Source: Macrotrachela quadricornifera (Eukaryota; Rotifera; Eurotatoria; Philodinida; Philodinidae). From it: 64,000 nt of DNA. The notes below the pieces were generated by a model, which saw only the letters and a list, made by a program, of their open reading frames with translations, did no database searches and was not told where the DNA came from. Shown piece after piece: positions 11,144 to 22,959 of the stretch (position 1 is its first letter; every line of letters begins with the position of its first letter). Location: contig JAJEKB010000586.1 of assembly GCA_022393335.1 (NCBI GenBank), positions 110,545-174,544 of the forward strand, written 5' to 3'. The position numbers and the translations under genes were made by a program.

Positions 11144-11682
11144 TTAACGTTTTCCACGTTTAATCTCAGCGATTTCTTGTTCAATTTTTCGTTTTTCAGC
11201 TTCAAGATTAGCAAGTCGTTGTTGATTCGAACCTCCTGAACCTTGATTACTTGATTGTTGTTGACCATAAGCTTGAGCACCTTGACCAGGTTGATTACGT
11301 GCTGCTCGATGTTTTTCTGCTTGTTCAGCTTCCTACATATAAATATATAGAAAATAAATCATGATTCATTTTCTATTTTTATTTTAATATTCTTACGAAA
11401 CGACGAGCCCAACGTGTTTCTTCAGATTTTTCCTTTTTACCAAATGCATCTTGTCCAGAACTAGACAAAGAAAATACATGTAAAAATAAGATATAATTGA
11501 ATTATTTTTCAATATATACCCAACAGAACCAGCTTCAGGATCAGTACCAGATTGAGCACTAAAATATTTAGAAATAAATAAAAAAAAATTGAAAATGATT
11601 TTTATTACCGAGTAAAAGTTAATGTCGAACGAATTGCACGTTGAGCAACAGCTCGATTTGATGAAGTAAGTACGCGATACAT
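11144..11682 (-). CDS. Mitochondrial ATP synthase inhibitor, IF1 family
   Basis: Four exons (11682-11609, 11558-11520, 11460-11397, 11332-11144), all junctions in frame, 121 aa. The N-terminus MYRVLTSSNRAVAQRAIRST is an arginine-rich mitochondrial presequence. The block DAFGKKEKSEETRWARR matches the minimal inhibitory segment of IF1, which blocks ATP hydrolysis by the F1 motor. The C-terminus is a charged coiled coil (LANLEAEKRKIEQEIAEIKR), as used for IF1 dimerisation. Odd point: between the two lies a Q/G/N-rich low-complexity stretch of about 30 residues (from NQPGQGAQ to GGSNQQ) where other IF1 proteins have continuous helix. Start: a TTTTAG acceptor lies about 13 nt upstream of the ATG. 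Confidence 0.7.
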
Positions 11683-12847
11683 TATTTGTAAAAATCTAAA
11701 ATATTAAGAATAAGAAAAATATGATAAACATGTTGTAAGAAATAAATAAATGATGTAATAAAATGTCGCATTAAATTACGAGAAAAAAATAGATAATAGT
11801 TTTATAGTAGGTTACTACACAATGTAGTATAGGTATCTTTATTCCAGGAAAATCCATATATTATTCGTTGCATAGGAATATATTGTGTAGAGTTATAACT
11901 GATAATCGTTGAATAGCGACATCTGTAGAAGCTAAAAGTTTTTTGCATTGTAATAATCAGTTAAATAAGATTTCATTTTTTTTTATACGAGATACTAAAC
12001 AAAACTTTTGAAAGGTAGAAATAAACGTAGTATTCTTTCTTTAAACTAATTATTTATTGCTTAGTTTACTAAAAACATTACAACTGATTTGTATATTAAT
12101 TGTATTTAACAACATCTAACTAAAATATGAAAATTTTTATTGATTAATTGAATTAGTAAAAACTGAATTTATCGATTCTTTGTATTAATTACAAAACTTG
12201 GGTTATCATTGCTTCAAAATTTTGAAAATAAGTGTTCTGTTTTTTTCCATTTTTATATATACTAAATACTAAACATGAATATCAGTCGATTTTTTTTTTG
12301 AAATTTAAACTAAATTAAAAAACAAACAAGTGCAAAAATCTAATTACATTCCATTTTATTTAATATTCTTGACTCAACTACATTCATTTCAAATTATATC
12401 ATAATTTCAAACCAATATATTATTCACTCTATCAAACATACAGAATAATAGACCTATATTTGAGAATGTAAGATTAGAAAAATCAATTAATACGTCCTAT
12501 AGATTTTATATTTAATTTAATTACATTTTGGATTTTTATGAGAGATTGTATTAATGATCATCAAATGTCATAAATAATCTATTAGATTGAAGAGATTAAT
12601 GGACAAATTCTTTGGCCAATTTATATGCTTTTAGATTTACATATGTCTGCTATATATGATAATCATATTATTCGTATTTTGTTTGTATATACTGTAGTTT
12701 TTTTTTAAGTATTTGATTTTAATAAGATTTCTCTTGGCTTGACATTTTTTCACTTTATGATAAGAGGCAAAACTTCCTTATTAACACAAGTTTCCAATAT
12801 AATTACGATGTACTCTTTCTAAGAACATTTGTGAAATTATGCATTCT
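11683..12847. other. Intergenic, AT-rich
   Basis: No coding pattern or repeat was recognised in about 1.2 kb. Confidence 0.4.
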
Positions 12848-12942
12848 GTTTAACCGTTTACAGTCGGGCGTGCCCTAAATGTAACATTTTCCCGTTAGGG
12901 GGGTACGGCATTGTGCGAATATCCGGTCGTAAAAGGTTAAAC
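12848..12942. repeat. 95-bp terminal-inverted-repeat element (MITE-like)
   Basis: Begins GTTTAACCGTTTACAG and ends CGTAAAAGGTTAAAC. The ends pair over about 20 bp (GTTTAACC then TTTAC and CGG). The interior is conspicuously GC-rich for this window (GCGTGCCC, GTTAGGGGGGTACGGC). No clear target-site duplication is visible. Best reading: a very short non-autonomous DNA element. Confidence 0.55.
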
Positions 12943-13304
12943 TACTCATGAATGCTCCATGATATTGATAAAAGAATAAGGTTTTACTTTTCCCTTATTA
13001 ATAAAAGACTTAATGAACATACATACTAAAATTTATACAATTGACAAAGATTTGAATAGGAAATCTATTTCAAGATCTTACTAGCATCATTCTCTATAAT
13101 TCATTTATTATTTATAGTTTTTCTTTTAATAATTATTTCAATCTTTAGATAAAAATTGAACTCTTATGCGTACTAATCTTTTTAAAATAGTTTTATGCAC
13201 GTATGTATTTATTTATAATATTCAATCAAATTTATTCTAATATTTTGTATTTGATTTGAATGTTTCTCAATATTATCAAATCTTTTCATGCATATTATTA
13301 TTGA
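12943..13304. other. Intergenic, AT-rich
   Basis: Nothing recognised. Confidence 0.4.
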
Positions 13305-13538
13305 AATGCTTATCACATAGTAGTTTTTCTTGATGGATTTATTTATTTTACTGAACAATTTAAAAATGATTTCACTTTTTTTAAAGATATTTATTGGCTT
13401 GCTGCACTAATAATAGCAAATCGTGGTTATAGTGATATATATCCAACTCATATTCTTGAATATTAATATCTACATTTAATAATCAGTCTTATTTTGCTAG
13501 CAACATTTATACCAAAAAATATATCATTATTTCGATAG
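13305..13538 (+). pseudogene. Potassium-channel pore fragment (Slo/BK-like), decayed
   Basis: One frame from about 13323 reads FLDGFIYFTEQF, then FKDIYWLAALIIANRGYSDIYP, TAA at 13464, and continues YLHLIISLILLATFIPKNIS to TAG at 13536. The order matches a potassium-channel pore helix, selectivity filter (TVGYGD in working channels, here ANRGYSD) and S6 helix. The S6 stretch LATF.IP resembles Slo/BK channels. The altered filter, the internal stop and the absence of neighbouring exons point to a dead fragment. The family call rests on pattern memory only. Confidence 0.42.
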
Positions 13539-13848
13539 AATATATTAAAATAAAAAGACAAAACAACATATGATTCGTCATATTTATTCTGATCAAATAG
13601 CACAAAAAATTTGATATGATCATGTAACTTTTTTTTTTTGTTTCGTTAAATAAACTAAAAACTCACATTTGTTCTATTTGTTGTAATACGAGATGTATAG
13701 GCTCTGTTACTCATTAAAAAAAGAAACGATTGATTATTGCTATTCATTCATTAGTTTTAATTCAAGGTTAAAAAGAAGAATTGATAACTATACTTATATT
13801 CATTTATTCATTTGATTCCATTACGTTTGTTTTTTTACACATATTAAA
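13539..13848. other. Region before the tetraspanin gene
   Basis: AT-rich; may hold more of the decayed channel fragment and the tetraspanin 5' region. No clear promoter element. Confidence 0.35.
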
Positions 13849-14784
13849 ATGAAGTCTCGACAAATAATGGTAGCTATGACAAATGATACTTCAACACCAG
13901 GTAAACGAACATTATTTCGTATAGCATTAACTATTGCCATGGTTGGTACAATAGCTGTTAGTACAATATTAATTTTACGAGGTGTAATGGGACTTGTACG
14001 TCTTCGACATTCTGTTGATATTGGTCTACCTTCTATTAAAATAACATCTGCATTATTATTTAATTTTGGTCTTCTTTCATTATTAACATTCATCATACTA
14101 ACAATAGGAATAATTAAAGTGAATAAAATATTCGCTGTTATAGCGACTCTTTTATTAGGTTTTTGTTCTATTGGTCTTATTGCATTTAGTGTATTGTTAC
14201 TTCTAACTTTATCTAATAATCATTTATCAGCATCAATTAATAGTACTATTACTAAAGAATTGAATAAAACGCAAATTAAAGGTTCAGTAAATAATTTTAC
14301 TATTGAGAATACACATACGATGGCACAATTAGAAAGTCAATATCAATGTTGTGGTTTTACTAATCCATCTGACGAATATGGGAAGCGAGTACAAGCTAAA
14401 TTTCCAATATTAAATCTTTCATCATCACCACCTTCGGGTGGAAGTGGTACCAGTAGAGGAAGGACTTCATCTACACAACGAAATACAGTAACATATGGAC
14501 CTTCCGTTCAATTACCAATTAGTTGTTGTAAAAAACACTATCGTTCATCAATTGATTCATGTATTGATATGTTTGGAAATAATACAGAACCATTACATCG
14601 TTATAATTATCCTGAGGGTTGTTATGCTCATATACTTAAACACAAATTTCATCATATTAAACGACAAGTTTATGCAACTGTTGCAGCAGCATGTATATCT
14701 GTGACTAGTTGTATTGCTCTTGCAGCAGTTGTTCGACTTTTTGGTGAAGGTTATCAAATTGTACCAATACGTACAGTGACATAA
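13849..14784 (+). CDS. Tetraspanin-like membrane protein
   Basis: A single exon of 311 aa. Four membrane helices are visible at about residues 24-45, 65-88, 95-122 and 275-298, with a large loop between the third and fourth. That loop has the tetraspanin signature CCG (YQCCGF, about residue 166), a second paired-cysteine motif (PISCCKK) and later cysteines (DSC, GCY), as in the family's disulfide pattern. It also has several NxS/T glycosylation sites and a Ser/Gly/Thr-rich insert between CCG and PISCC. Tetraspanins organise membrane microdomains with integrins and receptors. The CCG and four-helix layout make the fold assignment firm; the subfamily is not clear. An in-frame ATG at 13867 is an alternative start. 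Confidence 0.85.
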   Translation: MKSRQIMVAMTNDTSTPGKRTLFRIALTIAMVGTIAVSTILILRGVMGLVRLRHSVDIGLPSIKITSALLFNFGLLSLLTFIILTIGIIKVNKIFAVIATLLLGFCSIGLIAFSVLLLLTLSNNHLSASINSTITKELNKTQIKGSVNNFTIENTHTMAQLESQYQCCGFTNPSDEYGKRVQAKFPILNLSSSPPSGGSGTSRGRTSSTQRNTVTYGPSVQLPISCCKKHYRSSIDSCIDMFGNNTEPLHRYNYPEGCYAHILKHKFHHIKRQVYATVAAACISVTSCIALAAVVRLFGEGYQIVPIRTVT

Positions 14785-16704
14785 ACATTTATATGGATAA
14801 ACAAACTAAACTTGCTTTTTTTTTTCTTTTCGTTCTTATTTTCTTAACTATTAATATTTGTGTCTTATTATAAATGCTAAAAATAAACTCTATTTATTCG
14901 ATCTTATTACAAAACAATGTCCTACTCTCATGAAATATTTACTAGAGAGAAATATGATCCATACTTGAAAATCTAATTGATATATGTTAAAAGCCAATAG
15001 ATAAATAAAATTCTTTTTTATCTATTAAAAATAATAAAAGCCTTATTGAATTTTTTGTTATACATTATAAATAAATCACTTTTATCGATATAATAGTATC
15101 ATTATCATACTATACTATAGATTTTCATGTTGACGTGACTAAGGTTTCATTATTATATTTTTTTTTTGCTTTTCATTTTACAATAGATTTGCATATTTGA
15201 TATAATCCTAATAATAGTAGCAGAGTATTTTGCTTATTATTCTCTAGATTAGATTTGTTCTCAACTAACAATATTTGTTTTGCGTCCTTTTTCTCCCTAT
15301 TTTTTTGTTCTTTCTTCCATAAAAATATGAGATAAGTCAGTTGATGACATAAAAGTTTGCACGGTAAATTTATATATACATATCGATATAATTAAATTGT
15401 TGTAACATGAGGTACATTCATAAATCTTTTTTGTTTTTCTTAAATAAGTACGATTCAATATTTTCTTTTTATTATCCTAAATCAAAAGTCTTTTGGGGAA
15501 AGAAAAAGAACAAATAAAAAGCGACATGCAATAATAGAAAAATTCAATTGAGACAAATGATCAATTCAATCTTTTATGCAAAGGTCTTCATATAATAGAT
15601 TTATAATAGAACATCGAATAATAGTAAATGTCAATGTAGAAAACAAGATAAGATTTTTTTTTCCTATTCATCATGTTCTCTTTTTTCTTCTTATAAATTA
15701 AATTGAGTTCGTCATAGTAGATAGAACGTATATTTATGCATATTTCTTGTCTATATTGTAATTTCCTATGAGAAACAGAGCTTCAGGCTATAAAGATATA
15801 TAAGAATTGGATAGTAGAGTAAATGTTAAAACGACATATATGCATTTGAACCTGATAAGAACCGATCAAAACGAACAATTCAACTCGAGAGCCATTACGA
15901 TTCCTATTATAGTTATATAGAATAAGAACAAAATATATAGATGGGTCTAAAAAGACAATTATTTGTCGAACGTTGAGTTAGAAAAAAAAAAAAAAAAAAA
16001 ACATAAGGAAAACAACGCATATATACCCGATAACAACATAACAACAACAACGACTATGATAGTCGACAACATGACTGTCTTCATCGCTCATTTTCATTCA
16101 AATCCTTTTTTTTTCCTGCTTCTCGTTCTTTCCATTTTCGTCGTTCTGCATTCAATGAAATATAGAAATGTCATACTATTTTCTGGAGCTGAACATTTCT
16201 CGCGGTGCATGTAGACGTATGTGGTTTCAAGGCTAATGCTTGTTTAGTCGAGAATACACACAAATTCCCGGAAACTGAGACAAAGTGAGAGAAAAAAAGA
16301 ATAAGAAAGAACGAAGAGAAAAAAATAACTACAAGTGACTTTGTTCAATGGTAAGCACTAATAAGGTTTTATTTTTTCGCAATAGCTTCTTTTGAACATT
16401 TTCTTCTTCTTTTTTTCTTCCTTTTACAATATGTTATATCTAAGAAAAAAAATAAAATAAAGAAATAAAAAGATGAGCGATTAGTTAATGACAATCATAT
16501 AATTTTTCTTTTTACTGATGCCTCACGGGCATAAACACTTGTATTCATACGATATATGATAAGCTGAACTAGAATATTTTTCTATCTCTTAATAATAATC
16601 AAGAAAAGAATAAGTGACACTTTATGTTGATATTTACTAGACTATACTATTGAAATTATTGATTGTTTATTCCGAATACATATTTTTTTAGATAAAAAAA
16701 AATT
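14785..16704. other. Intergenic; possible 5' exon and intron of the RASL10-like gene
   Basis: AT-rich. A run of 19 A at about 15982-16000 and purine-rich stretches occur near 16270-16330. A GTAAGC donor follows ATG at 16348-16352 and a TTTTTTTAG acceptor ends at 16691, so a noncoding leader exon ending near 16350 is possible. Open frames such as 15963-16214 have no family motif. Confidence 0.35.
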
Positions 16705-17457
16705 ATGTGTGATCAGCCAATACAGATAGCCGTCTTAGGTGACAAGGCTGTTGGGAAAACAGCTATTGTTCGTCAATGGTTATATAATGATTTTTCAACA
16801 TATTATTCTGAAACAAATTTAGCTACGTATCATTTTACATCTTTATTTAATGGTCATCGTTTATTTCATATACGTATTATTGATACACCACGTTTTGATG
16901 ATACAAGTAATACTGATCCTCAACAAGAATGGGTACGAATGTATTGTTTTCGTCGTGCACATCTGTTTTTATTAGTATTTGATATTAATCGTGAAGAAAC
17001 ATTTAATTATATAAAACATATTTATCGTGAAATAGTTCGTGTACGTCTTGGTCATAGCAAAATTTATCATCATCATCATTCTCATTCTCATCATCAATCA
17101 CAAATATTAAATGATCTAACAAATAATGATGATGATGATCAAATAACAACAATATCAACAACATATGTACCTGTTATTGTTGTTGCTAATAAAGTTGATT
17201 TAATATCAACTAATTTACGTTTTTCAAATATAACATTATTAAATTCTCGTGATATACAACAATATGTAAAAAAAACTTTAAAAGCTCATACAATACAATG
17301 TTCAGCTAAATATCATTGGCATTTAGTTTTATTATTTAAAGAAGTTTGTCGAATGTTAGAAACTGTTGAAGATACTGTTGCTAAACAAGTTGCACAACAA
17401 GCAAGAAGACGGCTTCATCAACAACAACATCACAACAAAAATTGTCGCGTTATGTAA
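16705..17457 (+). CDS. Ras-like small GTPase, RASL10 type
   Basis: A single exon of 250 aa. The P-loop is GDKAVGKT (residues 12-19), followed by IVRQWLYNDF, which matches RASL10A/B. G4 is ANKVDL and G5 is CSAKYHWHLVLLF, again a RASL10 hallmark. It ends in a CAAX-type box, CRVM (RASL10 ends CAIM), preceded by basic residues, so membrane attachment by prenylation is expected. The switch-II motif DxxGQ of Ras is replaced by DTPRF: the glycine and catalytic glutamine are missing, as in RASL10, implying weak or no intrinsic GTP hydrolysis. Odd: a 40-residue His-rich then Asp-rich insert (HHHHSHSHHQ, NDDDDQ) before G4. A TTTTTTTAG acceptor lies 13 nt before the ATG. Confidence 0.85.
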   Translation: MCDQPIQIAVLGDKAVGKTAIVRQWLYNDFSTYYSETNLATYHFTSLFNGHRLFHIRIIDTPRFDDTSNTDPQQEWVRMYCFRRAHLFLLVFDINREETFNYIKHIYREIVRVRLGHSKIYHHHHSHSHHQSQILNDLTNNDDDDQITTISTTYVPVIVVANKVDLISTNLRFSNITLLNSRDIQQYVKKTLKAHTIQCSAKYHWHLVLLFKEVCRMLETVEDTVAKQVAQQARRRLHQQQHHNKNCRVM

Positions 17458-18961
17458 TAAGTTCTATTTGTTCCAATTTTTTTCTTCTTTTATGTAACAT
17501 ATTTCTTCTTTTTTTTGAGAAAAGCAAACAAGTCTTTTTTCTTTTCTTTCTTTTTTTCACGAAACATTTACCGATATTACTGTCAATTTGCCTTATCATT
17601 ATCATTATTGTTGTGTTGATTTACCTAAACAATAAATCAACGTATGAAAGTGCGTTCGCACTTTGACAAAAACAAAAAATATGTCTAAATGTTCCTAAAA
17701 GCAAGTAAAAGAAAATGAAAAATAATATATATCATTGGGATGAATATATTAAATAAAAAGAAAAATATATGTATATATGTAGGTTAATTTGACCAGTGAC
17801 AAACACAAATAAATGGCAATGCATTAAGCGTGGGAGGTTCTTTTTAGTAACGCCCATATTTAAATGACAGTGTCAGGAAAAAAATAAGATTTTTTGTTAT
17901 GACACTGGCAGACATAATAATGTGTTTCTTTTTATATTTCTATAAATTAAATAAAGCTGATGCATCTACATAATAATTATAAATAAACTATATAAGTTTA
18001 TATCAATAAAAAAAATACATAATAAATCAAACTAACGGAGCATTGCTGTGAATCATCAATATAATATATATGTCATCATGTTTTTTCTTTTTTCAATTTA
18101 GTTGCTAGTCTGTCTTTAGAAAATATATATAAATTATCTATTAAAGAAAATAAACATCATTTGTATATAATCATTTATCAGAAAAAAAAATATTGAAAAA
18201 TAAAGCATATATTAATAATAATAGATCAAGTGATCTGATATAGATGAACTTATATTGTAAATAATTGTTCAATATTTTGAAATGATGATAATAAACAAGA
18301 ATTACAATGAATGATTAATTACAATAATAGGAAAAATACATGTCGTCACTGAACATGTAGTTTTGTATAGGACTAATCAAAATATATAAACGTAGCCCAA
18401 TTTACTTTCTCCCACTCTCGTTGTTATTGCTTGCGTCAAACTTACGAAAATGCTATGTGACCTGTCACGGAAGTACACCTGTGGAAGGTATTTCACCTTC
18501 TATTACCCTCCTCCTACATATTCTTTTTTTAACTATTTAATAAAAATAACATAAGAGAAAAGAAGAGGACGTAGACCGACAAATCATGCATTTATTCTCT
18601 AGTGGAATATATCACTTTCAAATGCATTTTTTCTAGAAAACTGACAAGTCAGTGAAATAATTAATTAGGAACGAGCTAGTCATAATCGTAATCTTAGTAG
18701 AAATGAAAAATGTTCCTATTTATTTATTTTCTTATCGACGAGACAATAAGGACATTAACGAATAGATATTTTAATGTCATCATATTCTATATTATAATTT
18801 AGGAGGCAGCTGCATAGTTCGAATTTACTGAGAAATAAACTAGTGTGTATACTTGTGCTCTGATTTATACCCACTCCGTATCTCATTCTTTCATTTCAAA
18901 ATAAAATATTCTCTTTAATTCAATTTAAGAATTATTACAGATACGAAATAGAAAACAAAAC
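17458..18961. other. Intergenic with a small hairpin
   Basis: AT-rich. Contains the hairpin listed at 17863-17910. No gene recognised. Confidence 0.4.
17863..17910. repeat. Imperfect hairpin
   Basis: TGACAGTGTCA and TGACACTGGCA pair over about 10 of 11 bases around a loop that itself contains AAAAAAAT...ATTTTTT. It lies about 400 bp downstream of the RASL10-like gene, so it could be a transcript hairpin or a remnant of an inverted-repeat element. Confidence 0.35.
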
Positions 18962-20838
18962 ATGGTAGTATTTATTTTACTTATATGTATCTTTATCTGT
19001 TTACTGGTTGTTTATTTAATACATGTTCATCAACAGTATTCTTTTTTTAAAAAACTTGGTATTAAAGGACCAGAACCAACATTCTTTTTGGGAAATTTAC
19101 CTGATATCATTCGGACAAAACGTATATCAATATCTATTCATAATTGGACAAATCAATTTGGTCGTATCTATGGCTATTTTGAAGGTCATATACCAATACT
19201 TGTAGTATCAGATCCAGATATTTTACATAAGATATTCATAGAACATTTTTCAAAATTTCATTCACGTCGTCAATTTCCATTAGAAGATCGTCGTACAATA
19301 AAAGGTGTTCATTTATTTAGTGCTACCGGTGATGAATGGCGACGACAACGCTCTATTATTAATCCAACATTTTCACCATTTAAAATAAAACGTATGTTAC
19401 CAATAATCGAAGATTGTATTTCAACTTTAATGATTAAATTAAATGAATGTATAGAAACATCATCAAAAGGTTTTGATATTTATAAATTATATAAATGTTT
19501 AACAATGGATCTTATTTGGAGATGTTGTTTTGGTATTTCAACAAATATGCAAAATGATCCAGATGATCCATATTTAAAACGATCTCAACAAGTATTTGCT
19601 AGAGAAAATAGCACATATTTAGCTACATTATTAGCTATATTTATACCAGAATTACAACCAATTTGGTTAGCATGGCATTATTGGATTAATGGTATTAAAA
19701 CAAAATTACGTCGTTTATTACCTATGGGTGAAAAATTCATCGATGATGATCCAAGTGAATGGCTTAAGGATAATGTTGATTATTTTATACAGAGAGCAAA
19801 AACTTATCATGAAATGAATCATGATTATAATGAAAATCTTACTAAACCAATAGATTTACTTCATTTAATGCTTGATGCAACAGAAAAAAATTTTACAGAT
19901 ACTAATCAGGTAAAAGATTTTCTAAGAAATTTTCAAAGAATTTTTTTATTTCAATTATAGAAAAACTCTAAGAACATCTAGATATTCTATTTTACTAACA
20001 AAAACATTCAAATTCTTTAAATAGCCTTTTTTTTCTTTCTTGTTGTTCCAACGTTATTTTAATGCATTTTCTAAGTATTACGATGTCTAAAACATTTTCA
20101 AATTCAAGGTTATTTTTATATTTTCTTTTTTTTTCTCATATAAAACTTGTTAAACATTTGATTTTTCTTCTTCTATTATTTTAGCATAATACTAATGAAC
20201 GTGTTTTATCATCAAATGAAGTTAAACAAAATATATATTTATTTATGATTGCTGGCTATGAAACTGCAAGTACAGCACTTGCTTATGTTACACATATGTT
20301 AGCTATACATCCTGAAGAACAAAAAAAATTACAAGATCATATTGATTCTTTTTTAAGTAATGATACTAGTCTTGATTATGATATTATTAATAAAATGATT
20401 TATCTTGATTGGTTTATTCGTGAAACATTACGTATGTATCCAATAACACCAATTATTATTAATCGAGAATGTTCAGAAGAAATAAATTTACCTGGTTTAG
20501 GTCATATTTGTCCAGGTACTAAAATTACACTTGATATGTACAGTTTACATTATGATAATGATTTATGGGGACCAGTGGATACAAAACAGTTTTATCCAGA
20601 AAGATTTGCAACTAAACGTCATCCAGTAGCATGGGTTGCATTTGGTGTTGGACCTCGTAATTGTGTAGGCATGCGATTTGCTCTCACTGAAATAAAAATT
20701 GCAATAATACGTATCTTACAAAAATATACAATATTACCAACATTATTAAATAATAATGATTTAGATTTGGTTGAACTGGTAACAATTTCACCAAAGCAGG
20801 TACCAATTCGATTGGAACCACGAGTAGATAGATGTTAA
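18962..20838 (+). CDS. Cytochrome P450, clan 3 (CYP3-like)
   Basis: Heme monooxygenase anchored in the ER membrane. Two exons, 18962-19909 and 20185-20838, joined across a 275-nt intron, 533 aa. An N-terminal membrane anchor (residues 2-20) is followed by FFKKLGIKGPEP and FFLGNLPDI, as in CYP3 proteins. The I-helix oxygen-activation motif is AGYETAST. The K-helix ExxR is ETLRMYP. The PERF region is YPERF. The heme-binding loop is FGVGPRNCVGMRFA, with the cysteine ligand near residue 476. All catalytic landmarks are intact and the length is normal, so the enzyme should be active. The substrate cannot be told; clan 3 enzymes often oxidise xenobiotics. The intron is longer than most here and interrupts the region before the I helix. 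Confidence 0.92.
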
Positions 20839-22959
20839 TATTACCAAGAACAAATATCTTAGTTATATTTATTTTTTGAATTAATATAAGAAAATGTTCT
20901 TGTCAATCATATTGACATTAATTGAAACAGTCAAGTGTATAATTAGAATATTGTCATGAATACATAAAATCATTTTATTTTATTTTTGTTGTTTTGTCTT
21001 TATCATAATGTTAATCATATGACTAAAAATAATGAAATTTAGTTGAATGTTGTTAAATGTATTCAATTTATTTTATTGATACACAAATAAAAAATATCAC
21101 TGACTTCTTTATTAAAATATCAGAGATGCACAAATATAATTTCAATGTCTACGACTATTTACTTATATATTTCTCTCAAATATATTTACATTGGATGAAA
21201 AAAAACTAGAATTCAAGATTTTATGTCACATGCTGTTCATAATGTCATTAGATATCTATAAATATACATGAAGTCAATCGTTTCTATGAATGGTTTCTGA
21301 ATTCAGTATTTCAGCAGTAATAGTCAACATTCATATTTTATTCTGTTTCTGAATTTCGAGTGTCTGTAGTCTCAAACCCCGAATGGAATGGGACAATCTC
21401 ATTATACGACTAAGAAATTTGAATTATCTTATGGGACAGTATGAGATGAAGCATAAATCCCATGAGATTTCCTTTTTTTCTCCTCCTGTAAAACTGAAAA
21501 TATCACTCTAATTGAGACATGGATTCGAAACATCTTACAAAAATGAAGATTCATTATGTTTACTGTAAATTCATTGTTAACCCTTTTTTTATCGATACAA
21601 ACACTTCATTTTTCGCTTGATTGTTGTATTCTTTGATGTCAAAACTTTTAATCTTTGTTCGCCAATCTAAATAATGGAAACTAAAACCAAGTTTGCAGAA
21701 TCTATGTGCTTTTGATCCATTGTAAATGTTTAATATTCTTCCATCATAAGTGTTGATTATATAAATAAAAAAAGTTATAGTCGTAGGATTTTAAATCGTT
21801 TCTACGTCAAGTTTATATTTAACATAAGTTTCTATAAGTTTTCTTTTGAAAAGAACTGCAGGATGCACAAAAAACGCTGATGAGTTAGGCTAGGTCTTAA
21901 CGACTACAGAAATCATCAGGGCGAATAGAATACTATAACAGTAGATTAGATTGTACCAGGATCAAAAGTTCTTGAGCAATCCTTGGACAGATTAGAGATT
22001 TAGCTACGTTAAATAGCAAGTGAAGATTCATTGTTGAAAGTGTAGTGAAGAAAAACCATTACTATATCCAAACGCTTAGAGACTTAGAATTCAAATCCTT
22101 TAGGAAAATACACGGTTCTGTATTAGAGATGCTCATAAGATAGGATGAGACCGTCTTACCCTAAAAAGTTGAATATCAAAAACTTGAATTTTCATTTTCA
22201 GAAACCGTTTTCTGAGTCTTCTGAGACAAAAAGCGAAAATAATTTACAGACAGTGGTACCAGCTAGCACTTAGAGTTGTCTTCTAAGAAGTACATTCCAA
22301 AAAATAATGATAAAAGTCAAAAACTAAACGCTTTCCAAACGCTGGTCCTACTATAGAATAGCAGTAATCTCGTCTCAATATCACCTTCACATTAACTGCT
22401 GCATTCACTGAAATGAAAGAATCCATTTTCAACTGGATAAATTAGAAAATGTTTTATTAATACGACCAGTAGAAAAAAAATTATATAATCGTTTTCTTTT
22501 TGTTTTTCCTTATTGATAATTACTATCATTCATTTTTGTTTGTTGTTAAATTTTTTTCTGAATGAAGATCTATAGTAAAACTTATAGATGTAACTTACAC
22601 ATGCTGTTTCACTTAAACCTTTGGAGATGGGATTTTTTTTCTATGTATTTCATCATAAATCAATTTGAATTTCTATTCTACAAAAAAATTTTCATGAAAA
22701 CACGTCTTTAGAAATTTTTCAAAGTGTAATACAGTTCAACATGCGTTAAACCAACTTATCATAGTTCTGTAGAGACAGGGACGTTTCTTGCAAGATTTTA
22801 GATTAGCAAAATTTCCGGTGAAAACTAACTGTGTTATATTCATTATTCACTATTGCTTATCGGAAAAAATAATCTAAGTGTAATCCGAACTATACAAAAA
22901 AAAGTCTCTCATAAATGATTTAACAAAAACTAATCTCATATAAGAATATTTATGTTTCC
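20839..22959. other. Gene-poor intergenic region
   Basis: About 2.1 kb without a supportable gene. From about 21880 the composition is less AT-biased than the flanks, suggesting old mobile-element DNA, but no protein or terminal repeat was recognised. Confidence 0.35.

Noticed and set aside
13821..14096. 91-codon minus-strand frame opposite the tetraspanin gene
   Set aside because: Antisense shadow of the tetraspanin coding sequence.
15963..16214. 83-codon frame with a poly-Lys start
   Set aside because: The start lies at a poly-A run, and the frame contains low-complexity and hydrophobic stretches without family similarity.
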